This document shows positions 1-12,000 of a DNA stretch of 25,507 bases, piece by piece; the first letter of the stretch is position 1, and each line of letters opens with the position of its first letter. Origin of the DNA: a virus; IMG/VR virus record IMGVR_UViG_3300031706_000040, positions 1-25,507 of that record, one strand, 5' to 3'. Both the position numbers and the translations under genes were made by a program. The notes beneath the pieces were generated by a model. It ran no database searches. It was not told the origin of the DNA and was given only the letters and a program-made list of their open reading frames with translations.

Positions 1-242
1 GTGCTGGTGCCGGACTAGACAACACCGACCAAGCATACCAAGGCATTGGTAACGTAGTGAGAATGGGTCAGGGCTTGGCTACCGAAGCACAGGCGGGGAA
101 TATATCTCTGATGCAATCAGGACTAGACCGAGTAGGCGCACAAGCCGAGGCTGACTTCGCCAAGTCTAGCTCAATTCAACAAGTCGTAGGTACTGCTGCT
201 GGTATGGGCGCAGGCTATGGCCTCAAGCAGAGTACTGTCTAA
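1..242 (+). CDS. Virion-associated protein, C-terminal fragment (5' end outside window)
   Basis: The reading frame is open from the window edge (first full codon at position 3), so only the last 79 residues are visible. An internal GTG at 57 is not needed as a start. The fragment is rich in Ala, Gly and Gln and ends in a Gly/Ala motif (GTAAGMGAGYGLK). Its TAA stop overlaps the next gene's ATG (TAATG), so the two are translationally coupled. Composition and position upstream of the giant polyvalent protein suggest a small internal or tail-associated virion protein, like the Ala/Gln-rich proteins in this position in T7-like and marine podoviruses; this is inference. The tail resembles parts of the next two genes, suggesting a duplicated family. 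No catalytic motif is seen. Confidence 0.7.
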   Translation, partial: AGAGLDNTDQAYQGIGNVVRMGQGLATEAQAGNISLMQSGLDRVGAQAEADFAKSSSIQQVVGTAAGMGAGYGLKQSTV

Positions 243-790
243 TGATTGATTACAACAGTTATATAAGCATGCTTAATCCCAATACGGCTAATCAAGTAGA
301 AGACTTTTACTTTCCTAATGCTGATGGTTCCAAGCGTGGCGTACCTACATATTCTGGCGCAGATCTCAATCCTTATTCCGCGATTAACCCAAACAAATAT
401 TCAGGAATGGATCGTAAAGACAATCCTGCGGATAAGTTATATGCCGACTTAATTCGTGCGCAGACGAAAGACTATAACCAGAGATTTGCTCCGGTAGAAA
501 ACTTTCTGGCAAATGAAATTACGGCCACTGGAACTAGGTCTCTCGCGGGTGATATGACAAGAACACGGGAGGCAGTCACAGGTGCCGGTCAAAACGTCAG
601 AGGCCAGCAAGATCGCTCTTTGGGTCGTTACGGGTTGTCATCTAATAATGCTGGCGCGGGTCAGGGCGAGATCTCTACATTAGTCGGTGGCCTCAACGAT
701 ACGAAAGCCAGAGACGTTGACCGCCGCACTGCACTACTCACAGGCAGCATGAGCGGTATCGCGCAAAACGCGAAGGGAGCAGGAAAATGA
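242..790 (+). CDS. Hypothetical virion-associated protein (182 aa)
   Basis: This is a 182-residue soluble protein with no signal peptide or membrane segment. The N-terminal half is Asn/Tyr/Pro-rich (NPYSAINPNKYSG). The C-terminal half has Arg/Gln/Gly-rich helical sequence (GQQDRSLGRYGLSSN, DVDRRTALLTGSMSGIAQN) typical of small podovirus structural proteins. The ATG overlaps the previous stop (TAATG) and the TGA overlaps the next start (ATGA), so it belongs to a tightly coupled late operon. Its last 30 or so residues can be aligned by eye with the visible start of the preceding fragment. A role in the virion is inferred from position; no enzymatic motif is seen and no specific family is recognised. 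Confidence 0.8.
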   Translation: MIDYNSYISMLNPNTANQVEDFYFPNADGSKRGVPTYSGADLNPYSAINPNKYSGMDRKDNPADKLYADLIRAQTKDYNQRFAPVENFLANEITATGTRSLAGDMTRTREAVTGAGQNVRGQQDRSLGRYGLSSNNAGAGQGEISTLVGGLNDTKARDVDRRTALLTGSMSGIAQNAKGAGK

Positions 791-1422
791 CAATCTTAGC
801 AGCGGGCTACGGGCTTAGAAATCTAGCAGGCAAGGGCATGGCAAGTGTGGCTAAGGCTGAGTCAGTTGAAAATCAACAACAGCTAGCCATCGATCAAGCC
901 AAGCAGGGTCAAACGACACAAACTCTATCGACGGGAACAGGTATTGGGGCCAGCTTCGGTGTCAATAAAGTTTTAGATAATGCGAAGACCGCAAAAGACG
1001 CTAACGCCGCACTTAATAAATCGTTTACTGGTCAAGGCACTGTTGGCAACTCAGGTGGAGGTCTTACGTTTACGCCTGATCCGACCCTTAATGCAGCAGG
1101 AGAGTCAGTGGCAGGCAAGACGCTCACTGGCGTTGACGCTACTACAAAAATCAACGAACTTGCAGCAACCGCCGACCTTGCTACCGCAGGAGAAGTGGCC
1201 GAGGTGGCGCAAGTTGCCACAGAAGCAGTAGCAGTAGGCGGCGAGGTAGCTGGCACAAGTGCTGTAGTTGCCGAAGCTGGCGCAGGTGCTGTAGCTGGTC
1301 AAGCTGGTGCAGCTACTGCCGCAGCTTCAGGTACTGGCACTGCCGCCACTCTTGGAGCAATCGCTGCACCCGTTGCAATAGGATTAGGTGTTGCATTTCT
1401 TCTTTCTGAATTATTTGACTAG
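787..1422 (+). CDS. Ala/Gly-rich virion protein with C-terminal hydrophobic segment (211 aa)
   Basis: The start overlaps the previous stop (ATGA), with AGGA just upstream. Residues about 35-60 (AIDQAKQ followed by GTGIGASFGV) resemble the C-terminus of the truncated first gene. The middle (about residues 120-185) is a low-complexity Ala/Val/Gly/Thr tract. The C-terminus (about 188-209, AAPVAIGLGVAFLLSELF) is a single strongly hydrophobic segment followed by a short acidic end. Together these suggest a small virion protein that touches or inserts into a membrane during DNA delivery, which is inference. The low-complexity stretch gives long minus-strand open frames that are shadows. Confidence 0.78.
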   Translation: MTILAAGYGLRNLAGKGMASVAKAESVENQQQLAIDQAKQGQTTQTLSTGTGIGASFGVNKVLDNAKTAKDANAALNKSFTGQGTVGNSGGGLTFTPDPTLNAAGESVAGKTLTGVDATTKINELAATADLATAGEVAEVAQVATEAVAVGGEVAGTSAVVAEAGAGAVAGQAGAATAAASGTGTAATLGAIAAPVAIGLGVAFLLSELFD

Positions 1423-1431
1423 GTACTAACG

Positions 1432-3003
1432 ATGGCTATTAACAATTATGGTGGTTTTGCTGAAGGCTTCAAAGGTGGCTTTGGGTTAGTCAACGATGTG
1501 ATTGATCGGAAGAACAAGCAAACTAATATAGAGGACGCGGCTGAAACTCAGAAAACTCAGTTTGGCTTAACGCTAGATCAGAAAGCAGACGAGGCAGCGG
1601 CCACCGCCGCTTACCGGCAGGATGATTTAAAGATAAAAGGCGTAGCAGCTCGTCAGGCCGCAGGGCTTAATGCAACAAGGGCCAAAACTGCCGGAGTAAC
1701 AGCGAATACTGCTAGCATAAACGCGAAAACAGCACAGAAAAAGCAGGACGATCTAAGTGATCCAACCAGCCTTGCTTATCAGCTCAAAAAGCAGGAGATC
1801 GATAAAGGTAAAATAGATCAGAAAGAACTTGAGAGAACAATCGCGGTCGCGACTCGACAAGACGATAATTTGACTTCAGCGTTTCGCATATCTGAACTGT
1901 ACAAAGCGGTAAATGATAGTGGTGGCATATATAGCGATGCGCTCTATGACCAAGCAATGGACGCTATTGATCAAAACACAGGCACCAACTTTGCACTGGG
2001 TTACCTTAGCTCTGATGCGGCACAGCAAGATGTAGCAGTTTTGGACGAGTTTATTGCGGGTCTAGCCACTGGGGGTTCTGTAGAGGCAAGCCCCAATGTT
2101 CTGAAAGCATTCGATCAGACATTCAATATTAATCAGTCGGCTAACTTAGGTGCAACGATCAACGCTGACTTTACAAACGCGCCCCTTGCCATGCAAGCAG
2201 GTGGAAAGTTTGGTGATTATAAAATTATAGGTCAGGGATTGTATCAGCTAGATAACCAAACCCCCGCGCCAGTTAATGGTAAGCAACAGCCCTCTGCTAT
2301 AGGCGGCACGTTATACGTAATGACTCAAAATAACCAAGGCCAGATGATCCCTTACTTTCCTCCGCTAACGTCTGGACGGAGTAATAAAAATAACACACCT
2401 TTGGCCATTAATATGGATCATGCCTTGTCGGCTACAGCAGGCAAAGCCTACATGATTCAGCAAGTAGGGGCGAAGATCAAACCCCTAGTGAGGGATGCCT
2501 CGATAAAATCCAAATTTGGCGATAACGAAGGGGGTAACGGTGTCGCTGAATATAACGCGGAAGTTGACCGCCGTATGGATCAAGCCATTAAGGGTTTGCA
2601 GGGAGGCAGCACCAATATATATCTGGGTTCGGACACGGGATTGACTAACCAGCAGCAACTGGAGCCTAAGGAGCTGGACAAGATGCGGGCGAGAGTGCAG
2701 GAACACTTAATATATGGTCAGGTTAAGGAGCCACAGAAGCAACAAGTTATGGATTGGCTGGCGGCAGAGGAAAGCGCGTTAAAACAATTTCGAGTCAAGG
2801 GCTTGAAGAACCGAGGTGAAAAGACGCTAGGAGAAATTGTTCCACCGAATGCTTGGACTCCGCAGTTAATCTCAGCCCTTTCGACCCAGATAGGTGAAGG
2901 CAAAGCGGATACAGATGGAGCGGCTACTAGCGAACTAATTGATCGAGAGCAGTTCCTACAGCAAATGGGCGCTCTCAATCTGACATCCCAACTGGAGTTT
3001 TAA
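1432..3003 (+). CDS. Hypothetical internal/structural virion protein (523 aa)
   Basis: This 523-residue protein starts 9 bases after the previous stop and ends directly against the next start (TAAATG). After a Gly/Phe-rich head (NNYGGFAEGFKGGFG), residues about 25-150 are Ala/Gln/Lys/Asp-rich heptad-like helix, probably coiled coil. Residues about 150-400 look globular and include a Gly/Pro-rich stretch (GQGLYQLDNQTPAPVNG). The C-terminus is again helical and charged. No signal peptide or catalytic motif is visible. Its place directly before the giant polyvalent protein matches that of T7 gp15-type internal proteins, so an internal core or ejection protein is the best guess; no sequence similarity to gp15 is claimed. 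Confidence 0.82.
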   Translation: MAINNYGGFAEGFKGGFGLVNDVIDRKNKQTNIEDAAETQKTQFGLTLDQKADEAAATAAYRQDDLKIKGVAARQAAGLNATRAKTAGVTANTASINAKTAQKKQDDLSDPTSLAYQLKKQEIDKGKIDQKELERTIAVATRQDDNLTSAFRISELYKAVNDSGGIYSDALYDQAMDAIDQNTGTNFALGYLSSDAAQQDVAVLDEFIAGLATGGSVEASPNVLKAFDQTFNINQSANLGATINADFTNAPLAMQAGGKFGDYKIIGQGLYQLDNQTPAPVNGKQQPSAIGGTLYVMTQNNQGQMIPYFPPLTSGRSNKNNTPLAINMDHALSATAGKAYMIQQVGAKIKPLVRDASIKSKFGDNEGGNGVAEYNAEVDRRMDQAIKGLQGGSTNIYLGSDTGLTNQQQLEPKELDKMRARVQEHLIYGQVKEPQKQQVMDWLAAEESALKQFRVKGLKNRGEKTLGEIVPPNAWTPQLISALSTQIGEGKADTDGAATSELIDREQFLQQMGALNLTSQLEF

Positions 3004-6000
3004 ATGCCGATTAATTCTATCAAGCCTCAGGACGATGATGCCTATTGGGACAAGTTATACGCTGAAGAAGACACGCTGCCTAAGACATATAATCAGGCTG
3101 CTCCAGAGCCTGAATCAGGTAATTTTGTGCGCGGCTTAAACGCTAGTGTCAATCAAGCTCAGGCGCTAGGGGGAGGCCTAAAGGCGGCAGTTGGCTCTCT
3201 TGTTGGGCAAGATGACTGGGTCGCTTCTGGAATGCAGGACTATGTCCGAAATATGGAGGAGGCTGAAGGATATGCTGGCGATGTAATGAGCGTTACAGAC
3301 ATCGAGTCTGTTACAGATGCTTCAGCATGGATGGCTTACACGCTAGGCACATTAGTACCTGATGTAGTTAGCGCTGTAGCATTAGGCGGTGTGGGCGGGG
3401 TAGTTGCAAAATCGGTAGTAAAAAAAGGCGCACAAAAATTTGCCGAAGACAAAGTAGAGAATGCAGCACAAGAATTGTTGCAGGCTGGCGTAGAGAAAGA
3501 TGCTGCCGCATACGTAGCCGAGTTTATGGGTACAGCCATAGTCAAAGACCAAATTAATAAAGCCGGTGTTAAGACGGCTATAGCAACCTCTGCCACCTAT
3601 GGAGGATTACAGGGTACTGGTGCATCGTTTGCAAGAATACTTCAAGAGACGGGCGTTGAAGCGCCCCTGACTGCACTAGGTGTTGGTATCGTCACGGGTG
3701 GGCTAGAAGCACTTCCGTTTACCAAAGCATTTGATGCTATGTTTCCGTCGAGCATGAAAAAAGATTTCCAAGAATACATTGCTGCCGGAATAACTGAAAA
3801 AGGCACTTGGGCAACTCAAGCAATAAAAGATGCATACGCTATAGGACAAATTAGCTTTGCCACTGAAATAATACAGCATATTGTAGATGAAGAAGCTTTA
3901 GTTTGGGTTAATAACAACTTTTCGGAAAACGAGGCCATGGAGTATTCGGCTTTGCTTACCGATGAGCGCAAAAGAAACGAACTAATTAATGTTGGTGCTA
4001 CCAGCCTCCTAATGGGATCTACACTTGCCGCAGGCACTGTCGCTGGAAAAACACTCACAGGCCAGTATAACCAGCAAACTAATTTTGGCGATCAGGCCAA
4101 ACCTGTTCGCACTCAAACTGCAAATGATCCAGACCTTCGCCTCAAGGTAATTTCTGTTTTAGACCGCTACAAAGCGGCCTCTGAATCAGGACAAACACTC
4201 AATGGATCGCCTATTGATGTTCAGGACACTGGGGTTAGCAATGCTGATTTCTTGGCTGGGGAAACTCTGCCAGACAACACAGGGGTAGAGTCTACCAGCT
4301 TGGTTGACTATGACGGCACACAGATAGATATCCCGAACGATCAACCGCCTAATCTCTCTGTAGAGCAGGGTGGAATCACGGTTGATTCGCCCCCTGCGAT
4401 TGGAAGATCACCTGAAGATGACATAGTCGATGGCTTTCCACTCGCACCAGCTTTTGGAGCGACAGTCGTAGCTGATGGAACGAGAGACGCAGGGCCAGCA
4501 CATACTTGGGACGCTGAAATCTCCCCTTCAGATAAGCCCTTAGGCGACCAGTTGATCCAGTTATCGGCAGCAGCCTTGACTGTAGAAGCTCAAGATCCTA
4601 ATAACACCGATGTAGTCGTTGAGGCCATTGATCAAGATGATATTAACCGGCTGTTTGAGCGGAACAATACATTAAAAATTCGGCAGAACAAAGATGATAC
4701 CGAAGGCCTAGATCTTCCAACCGTTGACGAGGCTTACGGCGAGACCGCTCCGGCGGTGACTAATACCGTTGGAGGCATCATGTCCGACCTCTCAGCGGCA
4801 GGTGTTCCTACTAGCTTTATTGATGCAGTCACGGGCATCTATGTCCACCAAGAGTCTCAGATAGATGCGCCAGCCATTACAGGTACTGGATCTTTTGGCA
4901 TATCAATTAATGCGGATTTAATTGACGGGTCTATGACTGATCCCGCGCAACTAAGTGAGCTAGGCTGGAGTATGACCCATGAGGTTTATCACGCCGCTGA
5001 CTTTAGCATGGGGTTAAGTGACAAAGATCCTCAGTTTGGTATTACGGTTGATAATGATGCGGCTCAACCTTCTGTAGTGATGGGTGACATTATGCAGGAG
5101 CTTTACAATAACTGGGCTGGTGACACTGAGCTAGGCGCTCGTTTTGATTATCCGTTTAATGACTTAGCTGCCGATATAAACGATCTAGATAAAGAGAATG
5201 CTGGAATAAATAAACGCTACAGACAAGAAGCGTTTGCGCAGTTGGGCGCTCTATTTCACTCGAATCCAAAACAGCTACAAGAGCAGGCTCCCTTAGCGTA
5301 TACTTTTATAAAGAATATACGAGACGCAAACCTGCAAACGGCCCTAGCGCCAGAGGCAAATAATGCAAACAACAATAGTCAAACAGAAGCCAATTCCTCC
5401 GAACCTTCAGGCGTATCAGGACAAGTACGGCCATCGCCAGTCACCGGAAGCGTCGAGAGCGCACTCCCTGATGCAGTTAGACCAGATGGCGAAGAAGGCT
5501 CTGGAAGCGGGAGAGCCGATACCGCAGTGGAGGGATCGCAGCAAGACGCGCCTGAACAACGTCAACGATCAGCAGTACAAAAGCCTGACGTAGCTAATGA
5601 TACTCGCGGCCAAGGCAAGCAATATCATGGCACTTCTACTCCAATTAACAAGCTGTCTGAATACACCTACGGCTCACTCAACATCTACGGGCAAGGTCTT
5701 TACACTACCGATGCTATAGATGTTGCTGGGGGCTATAGCAACAAAGGCAAAGGTGCAGCTCCTTCCATCTACTCCGTTACCCCTATTAATGCTCCACGCC
5801 TGTACGATTTAGATTCCGAGATTACTCTCAAAGACCGTAACATCGTCGAAAAAATATTAGAAGATTCTTATCCTCTCGATGAGAGTGATGCGGGCGTTAA
5901 GCTGCACGAAAAGACGCTCGGCAAAATATTGGATCGCGTTCGGCAAGAGTCAGAGGAGAGCGCTGACAATATCCAAGCAGACTTCGACAGCATTGTAGGC

Positions 6001-9000
6001 TATCTTTCCAATAATGGTTATAGGGGTTACAAGCATATAGGAGGCAAATTTACTAACTCAACTCCGCATAATGTAGAAATATACTGGTTTGCTGATACAG
6101 ACATTAATCTTGAGAATACAGATCCTAAGCAGCTTACTCCTGAGCTTAAAACCGTTGCGGCTGAACCAATTACCCGTACTGAAGTTGTCCTCAAAGCTAC
6201 TGACAAAAAGCCTACTTTTAAGAAAGCTCTGAACTGGGAGGATACTGGCAATCACGTTGTCACTTTCCCAGACGGTGACCGCTATGTCTTGTATTTTGAT
6301 GACGATGCATCCCAAGATAGAAAGGCTGATGATGACGAGGTCTATTACACCTCAGAGGATGGAAAGTTACTTGGGGCTGATGCATTGCTTGGTGAGACCA
6401 AGGCAGAGACCATTGAATTACTAAACGACTACCGTAAAAAATTAATGACGGCGGGAGAAAATTCATACAATCTCCCCCTTGACCCAGATGTGGGTGCGGA
6501 AATCGAGGGTAATGCTTGGTCATTCATTGATGACAAGGGAGAAGTAACCGAGAAGCAGTTACGTACCAAGTTCAAGGCTCTTAATGACGATCAGTTTGAG
6601 AATCTTACAAACCGGCTATTAAATCAAGAGGCCGCAGAAGACACTATTATCCTAGAGGACGGTAAGTACCTCTCCGCTGACTATGTTCTGGAAAGAGACT
6701 ACGGTGGTATTGATGATATGAATTTCATCAAGAAGGGTTCTGAATATCTATTACAAAAGTCTAGCGGCCCTGTCGGTGAAAAGAAAACACTACCTGTAAT
6801 CAAGATCACGCCAACTACAAAAGATCCTTCTGGTGAGGTTAAGCGAATGACGGATATTGTGGCAAAGCATCCTGAAGCTTTGTCCTCTCCTGAAGCGTGG
6901 TTGGCGTTTGAGCGTGACCTGACAGGCACCAATGAGACCCTTGCCCCTCCATACGGTCTTATCCGACTATATAACGATATAGACTCATGGGTCTCTTTGC
7001 ATTCCAACCTGACACCCGAACAGCTTGGCGCGGCTGACCGAGGCCTTGCCACCACAAAAAGAATGAAAGAGCTGTATGCCTCTGGTCAAGCCACTCCGAA
7101 TGCCACAGCAAAGCTAATGTTGTGGGGCTTATTGTCCCGCAGACATACCGCCTCAGGCCAAGAGGCTGGGTTCGTAGACTTAATGACAGGCAGCACAGCG
7201 GTATCCGACTTGGCAGACAAGGCGCTAGCCGGAGATGTGTCGGATGCAGACGTAAAGGCTTGGGAAAAACAGGCAACCAAGTTAATTCCTGAAGGCTCCT
7301 TTGGCCGGACGGGTGTGTCCAACGCCAATGACTTTGGCAGATTGATGCAGAAACTAGCAGCGCCGTATGATGAAAATATTACTAAGTTACAAAAACTCCA
7401 CGACCTGATGGCTAGTGATCTCCCTACAAAAGAGGTTCGTCACGAATTTCATATGTTAGTGCAGGGGTCGGGAATTGATAACAAAGTATTTTCTTTTAAC
7501 ATGCTAATGATTGGTCGGGATGATGTCGTTATCCTTGATCGTATTCAGCTAAACTCAATGTGGGATTCTGAGCGCTACGGGAAAAAGATTTACGCAGACA
7601 TTGCTGACGAATTCAGTGGGTTACGTGGGCTAGCCCGATATGAGGCTATTGAAACTTCACTGCAAAACAAAGTTAAAGACTTTTACAAAAAGCTTGGTCG
7701 GCCAGAAGATGCATCGGTAGGTCGTTATCACTGGGAAAGCTGGGTGAGAGACTCAGGTCAGGTGGTCGCACACCCGACTATGCAGGGTCTAGAGAAAGAT
7801 ATTAAGGGAGAGTCAAGCCCTTACGCTTTTATTGGCGCTCCAGAAGGAAAGATGAATACATACGCCTACTCCGCAATATACGGGAGAGACAATGAAGGCA
7901 CCCCTTACTATGTTTACCCCGATTCTAAAGGCACCTTCCACAGATTTAATTTAGATAAGTGGGATGTGTTTAAAAAAGAGATCCAGAAGCCTCAAAATGG
8001 TATAGTGGATAAAAGCTTTAGAGTAAGCCATTTTGATAAAGGAACACCATGGTATGAATCAGATCAAGTCAACAGGCAAAAGCTCGACGAACTCGTCGAA
8101 TCTTACGCAGAAAGAGAGGCAGCTGAAAGAGAATATGCTTCTGAAAGAGCTGTTACAAGTAGTGCCACCGATGGCACCGGACTCGCCGACAGACGAAAGC
8201 AAGTCTACCGAAGCCTTCGTAGTGCCGCGACACCTGATAGCGGGAGTGGCAGAACTGAAGGAGGGATACCCAGACGCTTCCGACGAAGAACTGGCAAACA
8301 TTCTCAAGTACTCGTAGCAGGACAGAAAGTATCCGGCTCCAAGCGAGAGCTTGAGACATCAGCCAAGGCGGCACTACAGGAAGTAGAAAGCTTTAACGGC
8401 ACAGTCATTGAACTGGCCTCAAACAAAACCAACGCAAAACTATTCGCAAGCAAAATTCAGGCTGGAAAGGATGCAAGTCCTTTCGGTGCTGCTGTCTATA
8501 TGTACGCCGAATCCGACTATCAGAACATGAAAATGTTTATGACTGAGGATGGTTCAGCGGGTATAGCTGTCGCAGATGGCGATACTATTGTCTCTCTTTA
8601 TAATACCGGCACCCACAAGAACGTAACCTATTCCCTAGCTTCCCTCGCTGTTGAGGAGGGGGGGCTGTACTCTGATGCATTCGACACTCAACTGCCCTAT
8701 ATATATCAGCACGTTGGGTTCAGGGTTACCTCCCGCCTTAAATGGGATGACACTAAGGCTCCTGACAATTGGGACAAAGGTCAATTTAAAGTCTTTAACA
8801 AGGGCGAGCCTGACGTTGTGTTCATGGTCGTTGACCCTGATTACTTCGGCCCATACTCAAAAGATGTTGGCTACTATGTAGAGGACTATGATGAGGGCAT
8901 GCGCTCCATTCGTGAGACTCGCAGGCCTGAGCAAGAAAGAATATCTCCCAAGTTAAAGCAAGCGGTGCAGGATCGAATTGATCGAAACATTACTGCCGCC

Positions 9001-12000
9001 GAGCTTAATGACATCTTCAGAAAAGAAGGTCGTTATGTTAAGCCCATGCATCCCGATATGATTGCTCCGCTAAAGGCTGACTCTCATTACACCAATGCAC
9101 TTGCCATAACAAACAAAGAAGGTGTCGATAAAAAGACCGGCAAGCAGAAGCCAAGGAAAGAAACTTACTGGATGGCTGATGCGCTGGTAGACGGAGAGAG
9201 ATACGGGTCTCGACTAGACATTCCAGCCTACAAAGACCCAGATAAATATGAGCGGGCTGACATCGTTACAATGCACACGCCGAAGCGCAACGGTAATAAT
9301 GTATCTGCTGGCGCAAGGCTTGGGTACTATCCTACGGTTCAGCTTCGAGGCGTTTTGTTTTCGTCACCAGAAAAAGCCACCACTAAAATTGCTATTGGCG
9401 CAGAAAAAAATACTATCGCGACCATCGAAGGTAATTACGTTGCGGCAGACCATGAGCAGAACAGACTAGACTTTATAGCCGCCATGGATGATCCGGCTTG
9501 GACTCAGGTCTCAATGAATCCAGAGCGTCATTCTTTCTACTACGATCTAGCAACGCAAACTCCTGTAGTTTCGGCTAGTGAAGTAATTCAGGTAGGAAAC
9601 TTAGTAATAGCCAAAGATGTTGTCTATGACGATGTTGAGGAATTCTCATACATCAAAAAGAAGCAAACCAACAAAGAAACTAACACCCTTGATGATGGTT
9701 CACCATCTACCAGCCAGTTTACTTACAACGATGAGATTGACTTACAGACATACAACCTGCGCCGTTTCAAGGCCACCAAGACATACAAGTCTTTAGTCGA
9801 TAAGTATGCGCCCATGGAAGACTTTGAGCGGCAGGCGGCAGAATACCTAGAATATGGCCGTCTTCCCGCACCTATCTCTCCACGCGATCAAGAAAACCTA
9901 ATGCACGGTAAGGTGCAGGAAGATCTAAAAGCGTTCAATGAAAACTTCGTAGATCCTATTGGAGACATGATTGCTAAGACTGGAGTAGATGTTGAGGCCG
10001 TTGGCTTGTATCTGTTAGCCAAGCATGCCCCAGAAAGAAATGAGGCAATTGCAGAGCGAGTGAAGGCACAGCGCGAGAAGAATATCGCTACTACCGAGCG
10101 GGAGATTAATCGGCTCTTGGATGATGTTGGTATTGATCATACTGTTGCTCTCGCCACCCAAAAGAAAAAGCTTGAGGATTACAGAACGCTACCCTTACCG
10201 TTTGAGGGAACCGGTTCGGGCATGACAAGCGAGCAATCTCAGTCAATCCTAAGCTTTGCTGAAAGGGACGGCATGGCAGAAGACATGGAAGCCATTGCAG
10301 GAAAAGTCTACGAGATGATGGACTATCAAAGAAACCTCATGGTCGAGTACGGTCTTCTCGATGAGGCATCCATGGAAGACTGGTTGGTGAGGTACAAGTT
10401 TTACGTCCCCTTAAAAGGTTTCTACGATGCCTCTGATCCAGATAAGTTTAAGAAAGGAACAGGAACCAAAGGGTTCTCTATAGTCGGCAGCGAAAGCATG
10501 AAGGCAAAGGGTAGAAAGACACTGCCTGCCAACCCGTTGCTGAATGCTTTTGAGGATGTTCAGAAAAAAATAATTCGGGCGAGAAAAAATGAAGCATCCC
10601 AAACCTTACTAACACTGCTTAGTGATCTAGGTGATAGCCAGTCCTACAATATATACAATAACAAGTATCGCCCAATGATGGAAAGCGACCCATTGACCAT
10701 GCAAGACATGAAGCAAATGTCAAAAGATACAAGGGCCAATGGTGACCGAAAGTATATAGAGGTTAAGAGGGGTGGCCAGACATTCTTTATTGAGTTCAAG
10801 AGTGACACGCTAAATGCATCGCTGCAAAATATGGCTGTGGATGGATTAGATAAGGCCAATAAGACAGTCGAAGCCGTTTTTTCAGGCCTCACCCGATTCC
10901 AAACCTTTCGCCGCAACATGCTGATTAACTACAACCCGTCTTGGGGATTAGTTAACCCGATCCGAGATGTGCAGACTGCTCTGATGTTTGCCTTGTCTGA
11001 GAGTGACAAGCTAGGTGGTCGGCTTAACGGGAAAGGCGTGGTTAAAGAAATGACCAAAGAATACTTCCCGTCCATGCAGGCTTTGTACAGGTTTTACAGG
11101 GACAAACCAGCAAGGGAAGGCAACGAGTTGGATAGATATGCGGCTGAGTTCCATGAGGACGGCGCGGCTACAGGCCTGATCTTAATGAAGGATCAGGGAG
11201 AGCAGTTAAGGATAATTATAAATAAGCTCAACAAGAGTCCATCAAGGGAGGCTATCAAATCTGTCGGAAAATTTGTTGAAGACTTTAACACAACCATGGA
11301 GAACGCTGTTCGATTGTCGATCTATGTCGCATCTCGCAGATCTGGCGTTGATAGGGCTACGGCAGCGACCCTAGCCAAAGACGTAACGGTTAACTTTAAC
11401 CGTAAGGGTGAGTCTACCGCTACAATAAATGCGCTATATCTTTTCTTTAACGCAGCAGTTCAGGGTAACGTCAATATCGCTCAGGCTATGGCCGCTCAAG
11501 AGAGGGTAACCGAAAATCCAGATGGGACAAAAGAGTCTAAAAAGCAACGGTTCACAAAGGCAAGAGCCGCCGCCACGGGGTTAGTTGCAATGGGCTATGC
11601 ATTCTCACTCATTAACCAGTGGAATTCTGAAGAGGATGATGATGGGGAACTAAAATATCAAGACATCCCTGAGCATTCAAAGAACCGTGTTCAGCTCATT
11701 ATGCTTAACTCTACCGAGGGGGCGGCTATCCCTCTGTCCTATGGATATAACTTCTTTACCAACATAGGTCGTTTGGGCGCTGAAATGCAGTCTGGCGTGA
11801 CAAGTACCCCTGATGCGGCAATGGCCCTAGTTGATAACTTTTTTCTTAACTTTGTTCCCATTACCCACTCGAAAGGTGATTCAGTTGAGGAGAACCTTAG
11901 AGGCTACTATCCTGACATTTTAGAAGTTCATCTAGATCTAATGGCTAATAAAAACTTCTTTGGCAGCGACATATATCAGAAACAAAACCCGCTGTTCATT

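Noticed and set aside
1032-1302. Minus-strand frames of 65-74 codons in the Ala/Gly-rich gene
   Set aside because: They are mirror frames of a low-complexity, GC-patterned coding region and lack start signals.
6699-7276. Overlapping minus-strand frames of 105-118 codons inside the giant gene
   Set aside because: They have Ser/Arg/Pro-rich shadow composition, no operon context and lie under a well-formed coding frame.
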